Positions 53,277 through 64,000 of a DNA stretch of 64,000 nucleotides are shown here, piece after piece. The translations under genes and the position numbers were made by a program. The stretch lies in contig NZ_CP081295.1 of NCBI RefSeq assembly GCF_019711375.1, forward strand, positions 1,178,001 to 1,242,000, written 5' to 3'. The DNA is from Qipengyuania aurantiaca (lineage in GTDB: Bacteria; Pseudomonadota; Alphaproteobacteria; Sphingomonadales; Sphingomonadaceae). The notes beneath the pieces were generated by a model. That model did not search any database, was not told the origin of the DNA, and worked only from the letters and a program-made list of their open reading frames with translations. The first letter of the stretch is position 1; the number at the start of each line of letters is the position of its first letter.

Positions 53277-54439
53277 CCTTCCATCCATTTCTGCAGTCGT
53301 GCGGTGGCGAGGCCATCGCGCCGCGTCTGGGCGCTGCCAAAACCCTTGGCAAGGCTGACGAAGCGGGTCGCAACCTGCCCGATCCGCGCTCCCAGCCTCG
53401 CCGCCCCTTCGGCCCGATCGAGCGGATGCTGGTCGAACCGGCCCCCGATCCGGCCTGCGGCCAGCGAGGCGATCACGCTGACATCCTTGCGGAGGTCGAG
53501 ATCCTGCACGAGCAGCAATTCCGCCTCGTCGAGAAGCTCCGGCGGGATAGAGTGGGGCGACTGACTTTCGGTCAGGAAACCGGGGCGCCGCCAACGATCC
53601 ACAAGCGCGAAGACCAGCCCGGCAGGGCGGTCGAAGCCTTCGTGCCGCGCCCGCTCCCAAAAGGCCGGCCAGTCGATTGCCTTGCGTGCGCACCAGAGAT
53701 CGACATCCACCAGCGCCATCGGCCCGACGTTGAGCAGGTGGGAGCAGGCAGCGTGGACGACCAAATGCGCAAGCATGTCTTCGGCGCAGGGAATGGCGGC
53801 GTCCAGTCGCTCGCTATGTCGCGCATGGCCGAGGAAATGCGCATCGTCGCTCACCGGCATGGGTGAGCCGGGCAGGGGTGGCCTGCTCCAGGCATGGGCA
53901 TGGAGTTCGCACATCACACCTTCGGGCGAATACAGAGGCGGCAGGTGCGTCTCGGATTCGGCGAATTGGGAAAGTTCAGCGGCGTCCAGGTCGGGCGCCT
54001 GCCACCCGGCGGCGCGAAGGGCGGTGTAAGCTTCGGCCGCCCTGTCTTCCGCGACCAGCAAATCGATATCGCGCATCTCGCGCTCGACCGGACTGGGCCA
54101 CACGGTCCAGGCGAGCGCCGCTCCTTTGAGCGCGACGCAGCCGATGCCCTCCGCCGCAAGCGTATCGACGGCTTGCAGCAGGGCGCGGCGCTGGGAGAGC
54201 ATGGTCACGGCGTTTGCGCGGGTGGCCTCCCGCCAGCGATGCGCGATCGAGTCCGGTATGCCGGCGATCTCGCCGCGCTCATGCCGACCGTGGAGGAACG
54301 GCTGCAACCGATGGTCTTCAGCGAGCCCGTCGAGGACCCGCCAATCGGCGTCGGAAAGTCCTAGCGCATTTTCCGCGCGATGCCCGCACAGCGCCAGCAG
54401 CGCCCGCCCGATCCGGGCGCGCTCCGGCACGCTGGTCAT
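53273..54439 (-). CDS. Nucleotidyltransferase-fold protein (NTP_transf_5 type)
   Basis: 388 residues. The conserved block IGCVALKGAALAW followed by EREMRDIDLLVAEDRAAEAY is the active-site region of the PF14907 family (LKG motif, then R-x-x-D-I-D-L). Other family members are found with peptide-modification and polysaccharide clusters; the reaction is mostly unknown. The ATG at 54439 overlaps the lptA stop as TGATG, so it is co-expressed with the LPS transport genes and occupies the place where lptB is commonly found. Its C-terminal part has no known motif. Confidence 0.82.
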   Translation of the reverse strand: MTSVPERARIGRALLALCGHRAENALGLSDADWRVLDGLAEDHRLQPFLHGRHERGEIAGIPDSIAHRWREATRANAVTMLSQRRALLQAVDTLAAEGIGCVALKGAALAWTVWPSPVEREMRDIDLLVAEDRAAEAYTALRAAGWQAPDLDAAELSQFAESETHLPPLYSPEGVMCELHAHAWSRPPLPGSPMPVSDDAHFLGHARHSERLDAAIPCAEDMLAHLVVHAACSHLLNVGPMALVDVDLWCARKAIDWPAFWERARHEGFDRPAGLVFALVDRWRRPGFLTESQSPHSIPPELLDEAELLLVQDLDLRKDVSVIASLAAGRIGGRFDQHPLDRAEGAARLGARIGQVATRFVSLAKGFGSAQTRRDGLATARLQKWMEG

Positions 54440-54987
54440 CAATCGGGAACGGAGAAGGTGCCGGTGACGCGGCCGCCCGAATTGGTGCTGTTGCCGGTCA
54501 CACCCGAGGACCCGCTCGCCTGCCCGTCGATGCTCGACACGCCGCTGGCCAGGTCGATCACCAGCCGTCCGCCGTTGAGAGTGTCGCCGCCGCGGTTGAG
54601 GCGGACATTGCCGGCCATGGTGATGACGCGGCGGTTGAAATCGTAGACCGCCGTGTCGCCCCGCGCGCGCTCGTTGCCGCGCGACACATCGACGCCGCCG
54701 GTGGCCATGATGCGCTGGATCTTCAGCGACCCGGCGTCGGTGTAGTTCACGATGGTGCGCGCCGCGTTGAGATTGAGCCCGGCCTGCGTGATCTTCACAT
54801 TGCCCGAGAGGACGACGCGGTTCTGCCGGTCCTGCAGCTCGATCCGGTCGGCCGCGTAGGAAACGGGCGCGTTGGAATTGTGCGAAGCGATGGACTGCGC
54901 GCTGAGCTGGATGCCGCCCAGTGCAGCAGCGGTCAGGGCAAAGCCGCCAAGCGCGCTTTTCGCCATGGTGGGCAGGTGCTTTTTCAT
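54439..54987 (-). CDS. lptA: LPS transport periplasmic protein LptA
   Basis: 182 residues with a signal peptide (SALGGFALTAAALGGIQL). The OstA-type beta-jellyroll is visible in ADRIELQDRQNRVVLSGNV, VNYTDAGSLKIQRIMATGGV and AGNVRLNRGGDTLNGGRLVI. LptA bridges the periplasm for lipopolysaccharide. The Ser/Gly/Asn-rich C-terminal tail (about residues 155-175) is low in complexity. Start ATG overlaps the lptC stop (TGATG). Confidence 0.9.
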   Translation of the reverse strand: MKKHLPTMAKSALGGFALTAAALGGIQLSAQSIASHNSNAPVSYAADRIELQDRQNRVVLSGNVKITQAGLNLNAARTIVNYTDAGSLKIQRIMATGGVDVSRGNERARGDTAVYDFNRRVITMAGNVRLNRGGDTLNGGRLVIDLASGVSSIDGQASGSSGVTGNSTNSGGRVTGTFSVPD

Positions 54988-55655
54988 CACGGCATCCTCA
55001 GCTTTCCGGGTTCCATGCGCAGGCGCGCCGCGCCCGACAGGGTGATAGTGCGTTGGTTGAGATCGGCCTCGAGCCGATTGGCCCTGAAGGTCCCCGCCGG
55101 GATCGCGCCTTCCACGCCTCCGGCGCCGACCAGCGTCTTGTCTTGCAGGTCTAGAGCCACGCCGCTGGCGCGCATCGAATAGCCGTCGGCCGCTTCCATG
55201 CGCATGGTGCCGTTTACCGCGACGACCTCTTCATCGATATCGTATTGCCCGCCCGGCGCTTCGACGCGGGCCGGGCCGTCATCCATCAGCATGCGGGCGA
55301 CGAGATCGTCCATCCGCACGATGCCTTCCGCGCTCGATTTCTGGACCGCCTCGCCAGCCGTGAGCGAGAAGGGGCGTCCCTGCTCGTCCTGTCCGCGGTA
55401 GAGCGCGTTGTCGACGCGCAGGCGTTCGGTGATCACCGCGACCTCGTTGCGATCGAGCAGGAAGCTGATTTCGCCGCGCGGCGAGAGCGGGGTGATGATC
55501 ATCAGCGCGGCAATGACGCCGACGGCCATCGGCAGCGCGCGGGCGAGGAAGCGGACGAGCTTGTCATGGCTGCCGCCGGGCGCAGCGAAATGCTGGCGGC
55601 GCGAGCGCAATTGCTTCGCCTCCTGCGTTTCGATCCTGCGCTTGCGGAACACCAT
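54987..55655 (-). CDS. lptC: LPS export protein LptC
   Basis: 222-residue bitopic protein: a basic cytoplasmic start (RKRRIETQEAKQLRSRRQ), one membrane span (LARALPMAVGVIAALMIITP) and a periplasmic beta domain (PRGEISFLLDRNEVAV, NALYRGQDEQGRPFSLTAGEA) that resembles LptA. It receives LPS from the LptBFG complex and hands it to LptA. Followed by lptA with one-base overlap; the rnd-like gene lies 18 bases upstream. Confidence 0.9.
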   Translation of the reverse strand: MVFRKRRIETQEAKQLRSRRQHFAAPGGSHDKLVRFLARALPMAVGVIAALMIITPLSPRGEISFLLDRNEVAVITERLRVDNALYRGQDEQGRPFSLTAGEAVQKSSAEGIVRMDDLVARMLMDDGPARVEAPGGQYDIDEEVVAVNGTMRMEAADGYSMRASGVALDLQDKTLVGAGGVEGAIPAGTFRANRLEADLNQRTITLSGAARLRMEPGKLRMP

Positions 55656-55673
55656 GTGGCTGCCTTGTCCTTC

Positions 55674-56297
55674 CTAGGCTGACGCGTGGCTGAAGATGTC
55701 GTGGTCGTCCCAGCCGAGAATGTCGAGATGCGCGCGTGCAGGAAGGAAATCGAAACAGGCCTGCGCAAGTTCCGTGCGGCCCTCGCGGGCGAGCCGGCGG
55801 TCGAGCTCTTCCTTCATGCGGTGGAGGAAGCGCACATCGCTGGCCGCGTAGTCGCGCTGGGCGTCGTTCAGGACCGGGCCGCCCCAGTCGCTGCTCTGCT
55901 GCGCCTTGCTCATGCTTTCGCCGAGCAGTTCCTCGACGAGGTTCTTGAGGCCGTGGCGGTCGGTGAAGGTGCGCACCAGCTTGCTGGCGATCTTGGTGCA
56001 GTAGCAGGGCGCAGCCGTGACACCGAGATAGTATTCGATGGCGGCCAGGTCGAAGCGCGCGAAGTGGAAAAGCTTCAGCCGCTCCGGATCGCCCAGCACG
56101 GCCTTCAGGTTCGGCGCATCGTAATCGCTGTCGGGGCCGAAGCGCACGAGGTGCTCGTCGCCATTCCCGTCGCTGATCTGCACGACGCAAAGCCGGTCGC
56201 GGATCGTGACGAGGCCCATGGTTTCGGTATCGACGGCCACCGGGCCATCGGCGAGGACGCCTTCGGGAAGGTCTTCTTCGTGGAAATGCACTGCCAT
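55674..56297 (-). CDS. Ribonuclease D-like 3'-5' exonuclease, single domain
   Basis: 207 residues, made only of the DEDDy exonuclease domain: VAVDTETMGL (Asp23, Glu25), FHFARFDLAAIEYYLG (third acidic residue) and DYAASDVRFLHRM (Tyr and Asp of the fourth motif). It lacks the two HRDC domains of E. coli RNase D (about 375 residues), as is usual for alphaproteobacterial versions. It trims RNA 3' ends, probably tRNA. The ATG at 56297 is preceded by AAGG; an ATG seven codons earlier is less likely. First gene of rnd-lptC-lptA-nucleotidyltransferase. Confidence 0.88.
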   Translation of the reverse strand: MAVHFHEEDLPEGVLADGPVAVDTETMGLVTIRDRLCVVQISDGNGDEHLVRFGPDSDYDAPNLKAVLGDPERLKLFHFARFDLAAIEYYLGVTAAPCYCTKIASKLVRTFTDRHGLKNLVEELLGESMSKAQQSSDWGGPVLNDAQRDYAASDVRFLHRMKEELDRRLAREGRTELAQACFDFLPARAHLDILGWDDHDIFSHASA

Positions 56298-56378
56298 GGC
56301 CAAGGGCCTTAGGCGCATCGGGGATAGGAGGAAAGGGGCCACTGGCCCCGCGCGCGTCACCGGTCCAGAAAGGCGGCC

Positions 56379-57059
56379 ATGAACGAGAGCATTCCCGAAA
56401 GCTGGCGACCCGTGCTGGAGCCGGTCCTCGCCGGCGAAGAGGCGCGCGCGCTGGGCGGCTGGCTGCGCGCGGAGGAGGGGGCGGGCAAGACCGTCTATCC
56501 GCCGCGCGGGCAGCGGCTGAAGGCGCTCGAACTCACCCCGCTCGACACGGTGAAGGTCGTGATCCTCGGGCAGGACCCTTACCACGGGCCGGGGCAGGCG
56601 ATGGGCCTTGCGTTCTCCGTGCCGGAGGGCGTGAAGCTGCCGCCGTCCTTGCGCAACATCTACAGGGAGCTGGCGAGCGATCTGGGCGGGGAGACTCCGA
56701 CCAGCGGCGACCTGTCGCACTGGGCGCGGCAGGGCGTGCTGCTGCTCAACAACACGCTGACGGTGGAAGATGGCAAGGCGGGCAGCCATGCGGGACGCGG
56801 CTGGGATGCGGTGACCGATGCCTGTGTGGCGGCGGTGGCGGCGCGCGAGGAGCCAAGCGCGTTCATCCTCTGGGGCAGCCACGCGCAGGCGAAGGCCAAG
56901 CGGATCGACGGATTGCGCGATGGCCGGCACCTCGTGATCGAGAGCCCGCATCCCAGCCCACTCTCGGCGCATCGGGGTTTCTTCGGCTCCCGGCCCTTCA
57001 GCCGATCCAACAGCTTCCTTGCCGAGCACGGACGTGAACCGATCAACTGGCGCGTTTAG
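56379..57059 (+). CDS. ung: Uracil-DNA glycosylase
   Basis: Removes uracil from DNA to start base-excision repair. The 226-residue family 1 enzyme shows the catalytic water-activating loop GQDPYHGPGQAMGLAFSVP (Asp and His), LLLNNTLTVEDG and the minor-groove loop SPHPSPLSAHRGF. AAAGG lies 5 bases before the ATG. It diverges from the RNase D-like gene. A 250-base stretch with a hairpin repeat follows. Confidence 0.95.
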   Translation: MNESIPESWRPVLEPVLAGEEARALGGWLRAEEGAGKTVYPPRGQRLKALELTPLDTVKVVILGQDPYHGPGQAMGLAFSVPEGVKLPPSLRNIYRELASDLGGETPTSGDLSHWARQGVLLLNNTLTVEDGKAGSHAGRGWDAVTDACVAAVAAREEPSAFILWGSHAQAKAKRIDGLRDGRHLVIESPHPSPLSAHRGFFGSRPFSRSNSFLAEHGREPINWRV

Positions 57060-57310
57060 GACGCGTGTTGGACTATCCGGGCCGAGCGCTACAGGATGGA
57101 GCGCATGGAGCACGGTCCTGGCGCAAAATCCATCTGACGCGTGGAAAGCCTTCGCGACGGCGCGTTTTGAAGGATTGGCTGGTGCTCGCATGGGGCAAAC
57201 TTGCCATCGACGTCGCGCTGTAGGAAAACGGTTTCATGATCCCGATCCAGGTCGAATGTCCGCTAACGACCCGGTTGCGGCCATTTGCCTGAATGTGAGA
57301 TAAGCCAGTG
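57060..57310. other. Non-coding gap of 251 bases with a hairpin repeat
   Basis: Between ung and the barstar-like gene. No convincing gene: the only frame here starts inside ung in another frame. Composition is less GC-rich than the neighbouring genes. A hairpin repeat lies at 57255-57285. Confidence 0.6.
57255..57285. repeat. Hairpin repeat, upstream copy
   Basis: AATGTCCGCTAAC (57255-57267) and GGTTGCGGCCATT (57273-57285) form an imperfect 13-bp stem with a five-base loop. The core GTCCGCTAnCnACCC is shared with the copy at 57575-57599. It lies 26 bases before the barstar-like start. Confidence 0.6.
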
Positions 57311-57574
57311 ATGCAGACTGTGGTGATCGATTGCGCCGGAGTGCAAAGCGCAGATGAGTTCTGGCAGCGCTATTTGACTGCGGTGCAGCCAGAGGGGGCT
57401 GCGATCTTTGGTCGGAACCTAGACGCCTTCTGGGACGCGGTGGAAGTAGGAGGTCCCGGTCAGCCCAACGCCAAGCTGGTCTTTAAGAACACGTCGGGCC
57501 TAGAGGCTAATTTTTTGCAAGCGCTGCGTCGCATCGCAATCGACGCAACCCAGACTGAGATCGAACTTCCTTAG
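57311..57574 (+). CDS. Barstar-family protein
   Basis: 87-residue protein like barstar, the inhibitor of the ribonuclease barnase. The hallmark region FGRNLDAFWDAV retains both key acidic residues (Asp38 and Asp42, equivalent to Asp35 and Asp39 of barstar), preceded by IDCAG and EFWQRYLTAV. It may be an RNase antitoxin or an orphan immunity protein. No ribonuclease gene is visible nearby. The codon use (less GC at third position) and the flanking hairpin repeats differ from neighbouring genes and hint at insertion. GTG one codon earlier is an alternative start. Confidence 0.8.
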   Translation: MQTVVIDCAGVQSADEFWQRYLTAVQPEGAAIFGRNLDAFWDAVEVGGPGQPNAKLVFKNTSGLEANFLQALRRIAIDATQTEIELP

Positions 57575-57599
57575 GTCCGCTATCCACCCAATAGCGGAC
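57575..57599. repeat. Hairpin repeat, downstream copy
   Basis: A perfect 9-bp inverted repeat, GTCCGCTAT (57575-57583) and ATAGCGGAC (57591-57599), loop CCACCCA. It begins one base after the barstar-like stop codon and is followed seven bases later by the gltD stop, so it may act as a terminator for convergent transcripts although no T tract follows. Confidence 0.7.
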
Positions 57600-57606
57600 G
57601 TCCCGA

Positions 57607-59042
57607 CTACCTCGGCAGCTCGCTAACCCCCATCAGCGCCTCGTCCACGGCGCGCGCGCACTGGCGACCCTCGCGAATGGCCCAGACGACGAGGCTTTGG
57701 CCGCGCCGCATGTCGCCGCAGGCGAAGACGTGGGGTTCGCTGGTGGCGTAGCGGTTGGTGTCGGCTTTGACGTTGCCGCGCCCGTCCAGCTCCACGCCTG
57801 CCCGGTCGAGCAACCCGCGCCGCTTGGGGCCGGTAAAGCCCATGGCGAGGAGGATGAGGTCGGCTTTCAGCGTGAACTCGCTGCCTTCCACTTCGACCAT
57901 CTTGCCGTCCTTCCATTCGACGCGCACGCATTCGAGCCCGGCGACCTGGCCGCCTTCCTCGACCACGCGCTTGGTCAGCACGGCCCAGTCGCGGTCCACG
58001 CCTTCCTCGTGGCTGGAGGAAGTGCGCAGCTTGACCGGCCAATCGGGCCAGGTCAGCGCCTTGTCCTCTTTTTCCGGCGGCTTGGGCATGATTTCGAGCT
58101 GGGTCACACTGGCCGCGCCCTGGCGGTTGCTGGTGCCCACGCAATCGCTGCCGGTGTCGCCGCCGCCGATCACGATCACGTGCTTGTCGGTCGCGGTGAG
58201 CGAGCCACGCGGAGCGGCGCGCACTTCGTCGTCGCCCGCGTTGCGCTTGTTCTGCTGGGTGAGGAATTCCATCGCCAGCCGCACGCCGGGCAGCTCCGCG
58301 CCGGGGATGTCGAGCTTGCGCGCTTCTTCCGCGCCGCCTGCCAGCACGACCGCGTCGAAATTCTCTTTCAGCGCCTCGAAGCTGACTTCCACGCCCACTT
58401 CGGAAGAGGTGCGGAACTGCACGCCCTCGGCCTCCATCTGCACCGCGCGGCGATTGATGAGGTGCTTTTCCATCTTGAAGTCGGGAATGCCGTAGCGAAG
58501 CAGGCCGCCGATGCGGTCGCTTTTCTCGAATACGGTGACGGCGTGGCCCGCGCGCGCCAGCTGCTGTGCGGCGGCGAGGCCTGCGGGCCCCGAACCGATC
58601 ACCGCGACAGACTTGCCGGTTTGCTTTTCGGGGACCTGCGGCTTGACCCAGCCTTCCTTGAAGCCGCGGTCGATGATGGCGCATTCGATCGACTTGATCG
58701 TCACCGGTGCGTCGACGATGTTGAGCGTGCAGGCCGCCTCGCAGGGGGCGGGGCAGACGCGGCCGGTGAACTCGGGGAAATTGTTGGTCGAGTGCAGGAC
58801 TTCGAGCGCGTTCTTCCAGTCGTCCTCGTAGACGAGGTGGTTCCAGTCCGGGATGATGTTGTTCACCGGACAGCCGTTGTGACAATAAGGAATGCCGCAA
58901 TTCATGCAGCGCGCGGCTTGGCGTTGCAGCGCGCCCTTGTCGTGCGGGACGGTGAACTCCTTGTAGTTCTTCAGGCGCTCCGCGGGATCGAGATAGGTGC
59001 GATCCTCGCGCTCGTATTCGAGAAAGCCGGTTTCCTTGCCCA

Positions 59043-59043
<1 letters not shown>
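57607..59043 (-). CDS. gltD: Glutamate synthase (NADPH) small subunit
   Basis: Flavoprotein of 478 residues that feeds electrons from NADPH to the large subunit. N-terminal cysteines [14 protein letters not shown] (around 46-60) and CPAPCEAAC bind [4Fe-4S] clusters; [14 protein letters not shown] is the FAD motif and [13 protein letters not shown] the NADPH motif; [12 protein letters not shown] closes the FAD site. The ATG at 59043 overlaps the gltB stop by one base (TAATG). Expressed with gltB. Confidence 0.96.
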
Positions 59044-63716
<4,673 letters not shown>

Positions 63717-64000
63717 TCGCCGAAGCGTCCTCCTGACCGGCGTTCCTGCGCAAACCCAAGCGGTTTGTGGGGAACGCGGAAATTGTGCAGCGCCGCACGA
63801 CGGCGCCCGCCAAAATGTCGCGAGGCTTCCTATTGGAGGTAACAAAGCGGTTTTGCAACCGGCGGAAGGTTTAGGAAAATTTCACGCAGGCCAAGAATTG
63901 CCGATTCCTGCCGCATTGCAGCATTGGGCAGCATGGCGAATAGGTATCCGCTGCGATGGGCTGTTGCCTAGTCGCGCCGGTTGACCTGACCCAAGCGGTC
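63717..64000. other. Upstream region of gltB, non-coding to the window edge
   Basis: 284 bases without a credible gene. On the minus strand TTGCAA and CAATAG, 17 bases apart (about 63837-63865), are a weak promoter candidate. A 6-bp hairpin, CAAACC/GGTTTG (63751-63767), lies in the presumed untranslated leader. Nothing else recognised. Confidence 0.35.

Noticed and set aside
57019-57303. A 94-codon frame from inside ung toward the barstar-like gene
   Set aside because: Starts in ung in another frame and runs through a repeat; no ribosome binding site and no family similarity.

Overview
The window looks like ordinary chromosome of a GC-rich alphaproteobacterium, most likely order Sphingomonadales and probably family Erythrobacteraceae. 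This is inferred from gene content: the 180-kDa-type NAD-glutamate dehydrogenase, a CYP153-type P450, IHF-beta, short single-domain RNase D next to lptC/lptA, a DUF3576 lipoprotein beside leuS-lptE-holA, RHH_4 and DUF455 proteins, and two kinds of hairpin repeat I recall from sphingomonad intergenic DNA. Gene density is very high, many genes overlap by 1-4 bases (ATGA, GTGA, TGATG), and I see no insertion sequence, prophage, integrase or CRISPR array.

Layout. 1-9.8 kb: 3' part of an FKBP isomerase gene (runs off the left edge), a peptide transporter diverging from a small GntR regulator, ihfB preceded by a 24-codon ORF, tRNA-Leu(TAA), a double-PilZ protein, msrB, a CYP153-like P450, an ABC-2 exporter pair and queG. 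9.8-23.7 kb: an FAD reductase, the giant NAD-glutamate dehydrogenase, a flavin monooxygenase, then reverse-strand runs (TPR protein, ABHD10-like esterase, M48 protease, DUF898 protein; XRE regulator with two membrane proteins) and phoD. 23.7-29.4 kb: thrS with a threonine-rich leader peptide and attenuator-like hairpins, two tandem TauE/SafE transporters and a large duplicated membrane protein. 29.4-38.3 kb: agmatine deiminase, a YqiJ/YqiK flotillin pair, a second P450 coupled to an acyl-CoA ligase, an M23 endopeptidase, DUF455 and a one-cysteine Bcp. 38.3-49 kb: glnE, an M28 lipoprotein peptidase, galU, murA, several small hypothetical genes and phaB. 49-64 kb: leuS-lptE-holA convergent on rnd-lptC-lptA-nucleotidyltransferase, ung, a barstar-like gene between two hairpin repeats, and gltD/gltB at the right edge.

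How the genes fit together. Nitrogen metabolism is prominent (glutamate dehydrogenase, GOGAT, GlnE, agmatine deiminase). Envelope building is the second theme (LptA, LptC, LptE, MurA, GalU, M23 and M48 peptidases). Lipid or hydrocarbon oxidation is suggested by two P450s, an acyl-CoA ligase and PhaB.

The most interesting item is at 23668-23900. A 23-codon ORF with seven consecutive Thr codons lies just upstream of thrS. It has no Shine-Dalgarno, but a promoter-like TTGCAC-N17-TATTCT ends 7 bases before its ATG, so the transcript could be leaderless, as described for the trp attenuator RNA of Sinorhizobium. Three mutually exclusive stems follow. I read this as transcription attenuation of a threonyl-tRNA synthetase gene. 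Everything here was read by eye, and no database or folding program was used.
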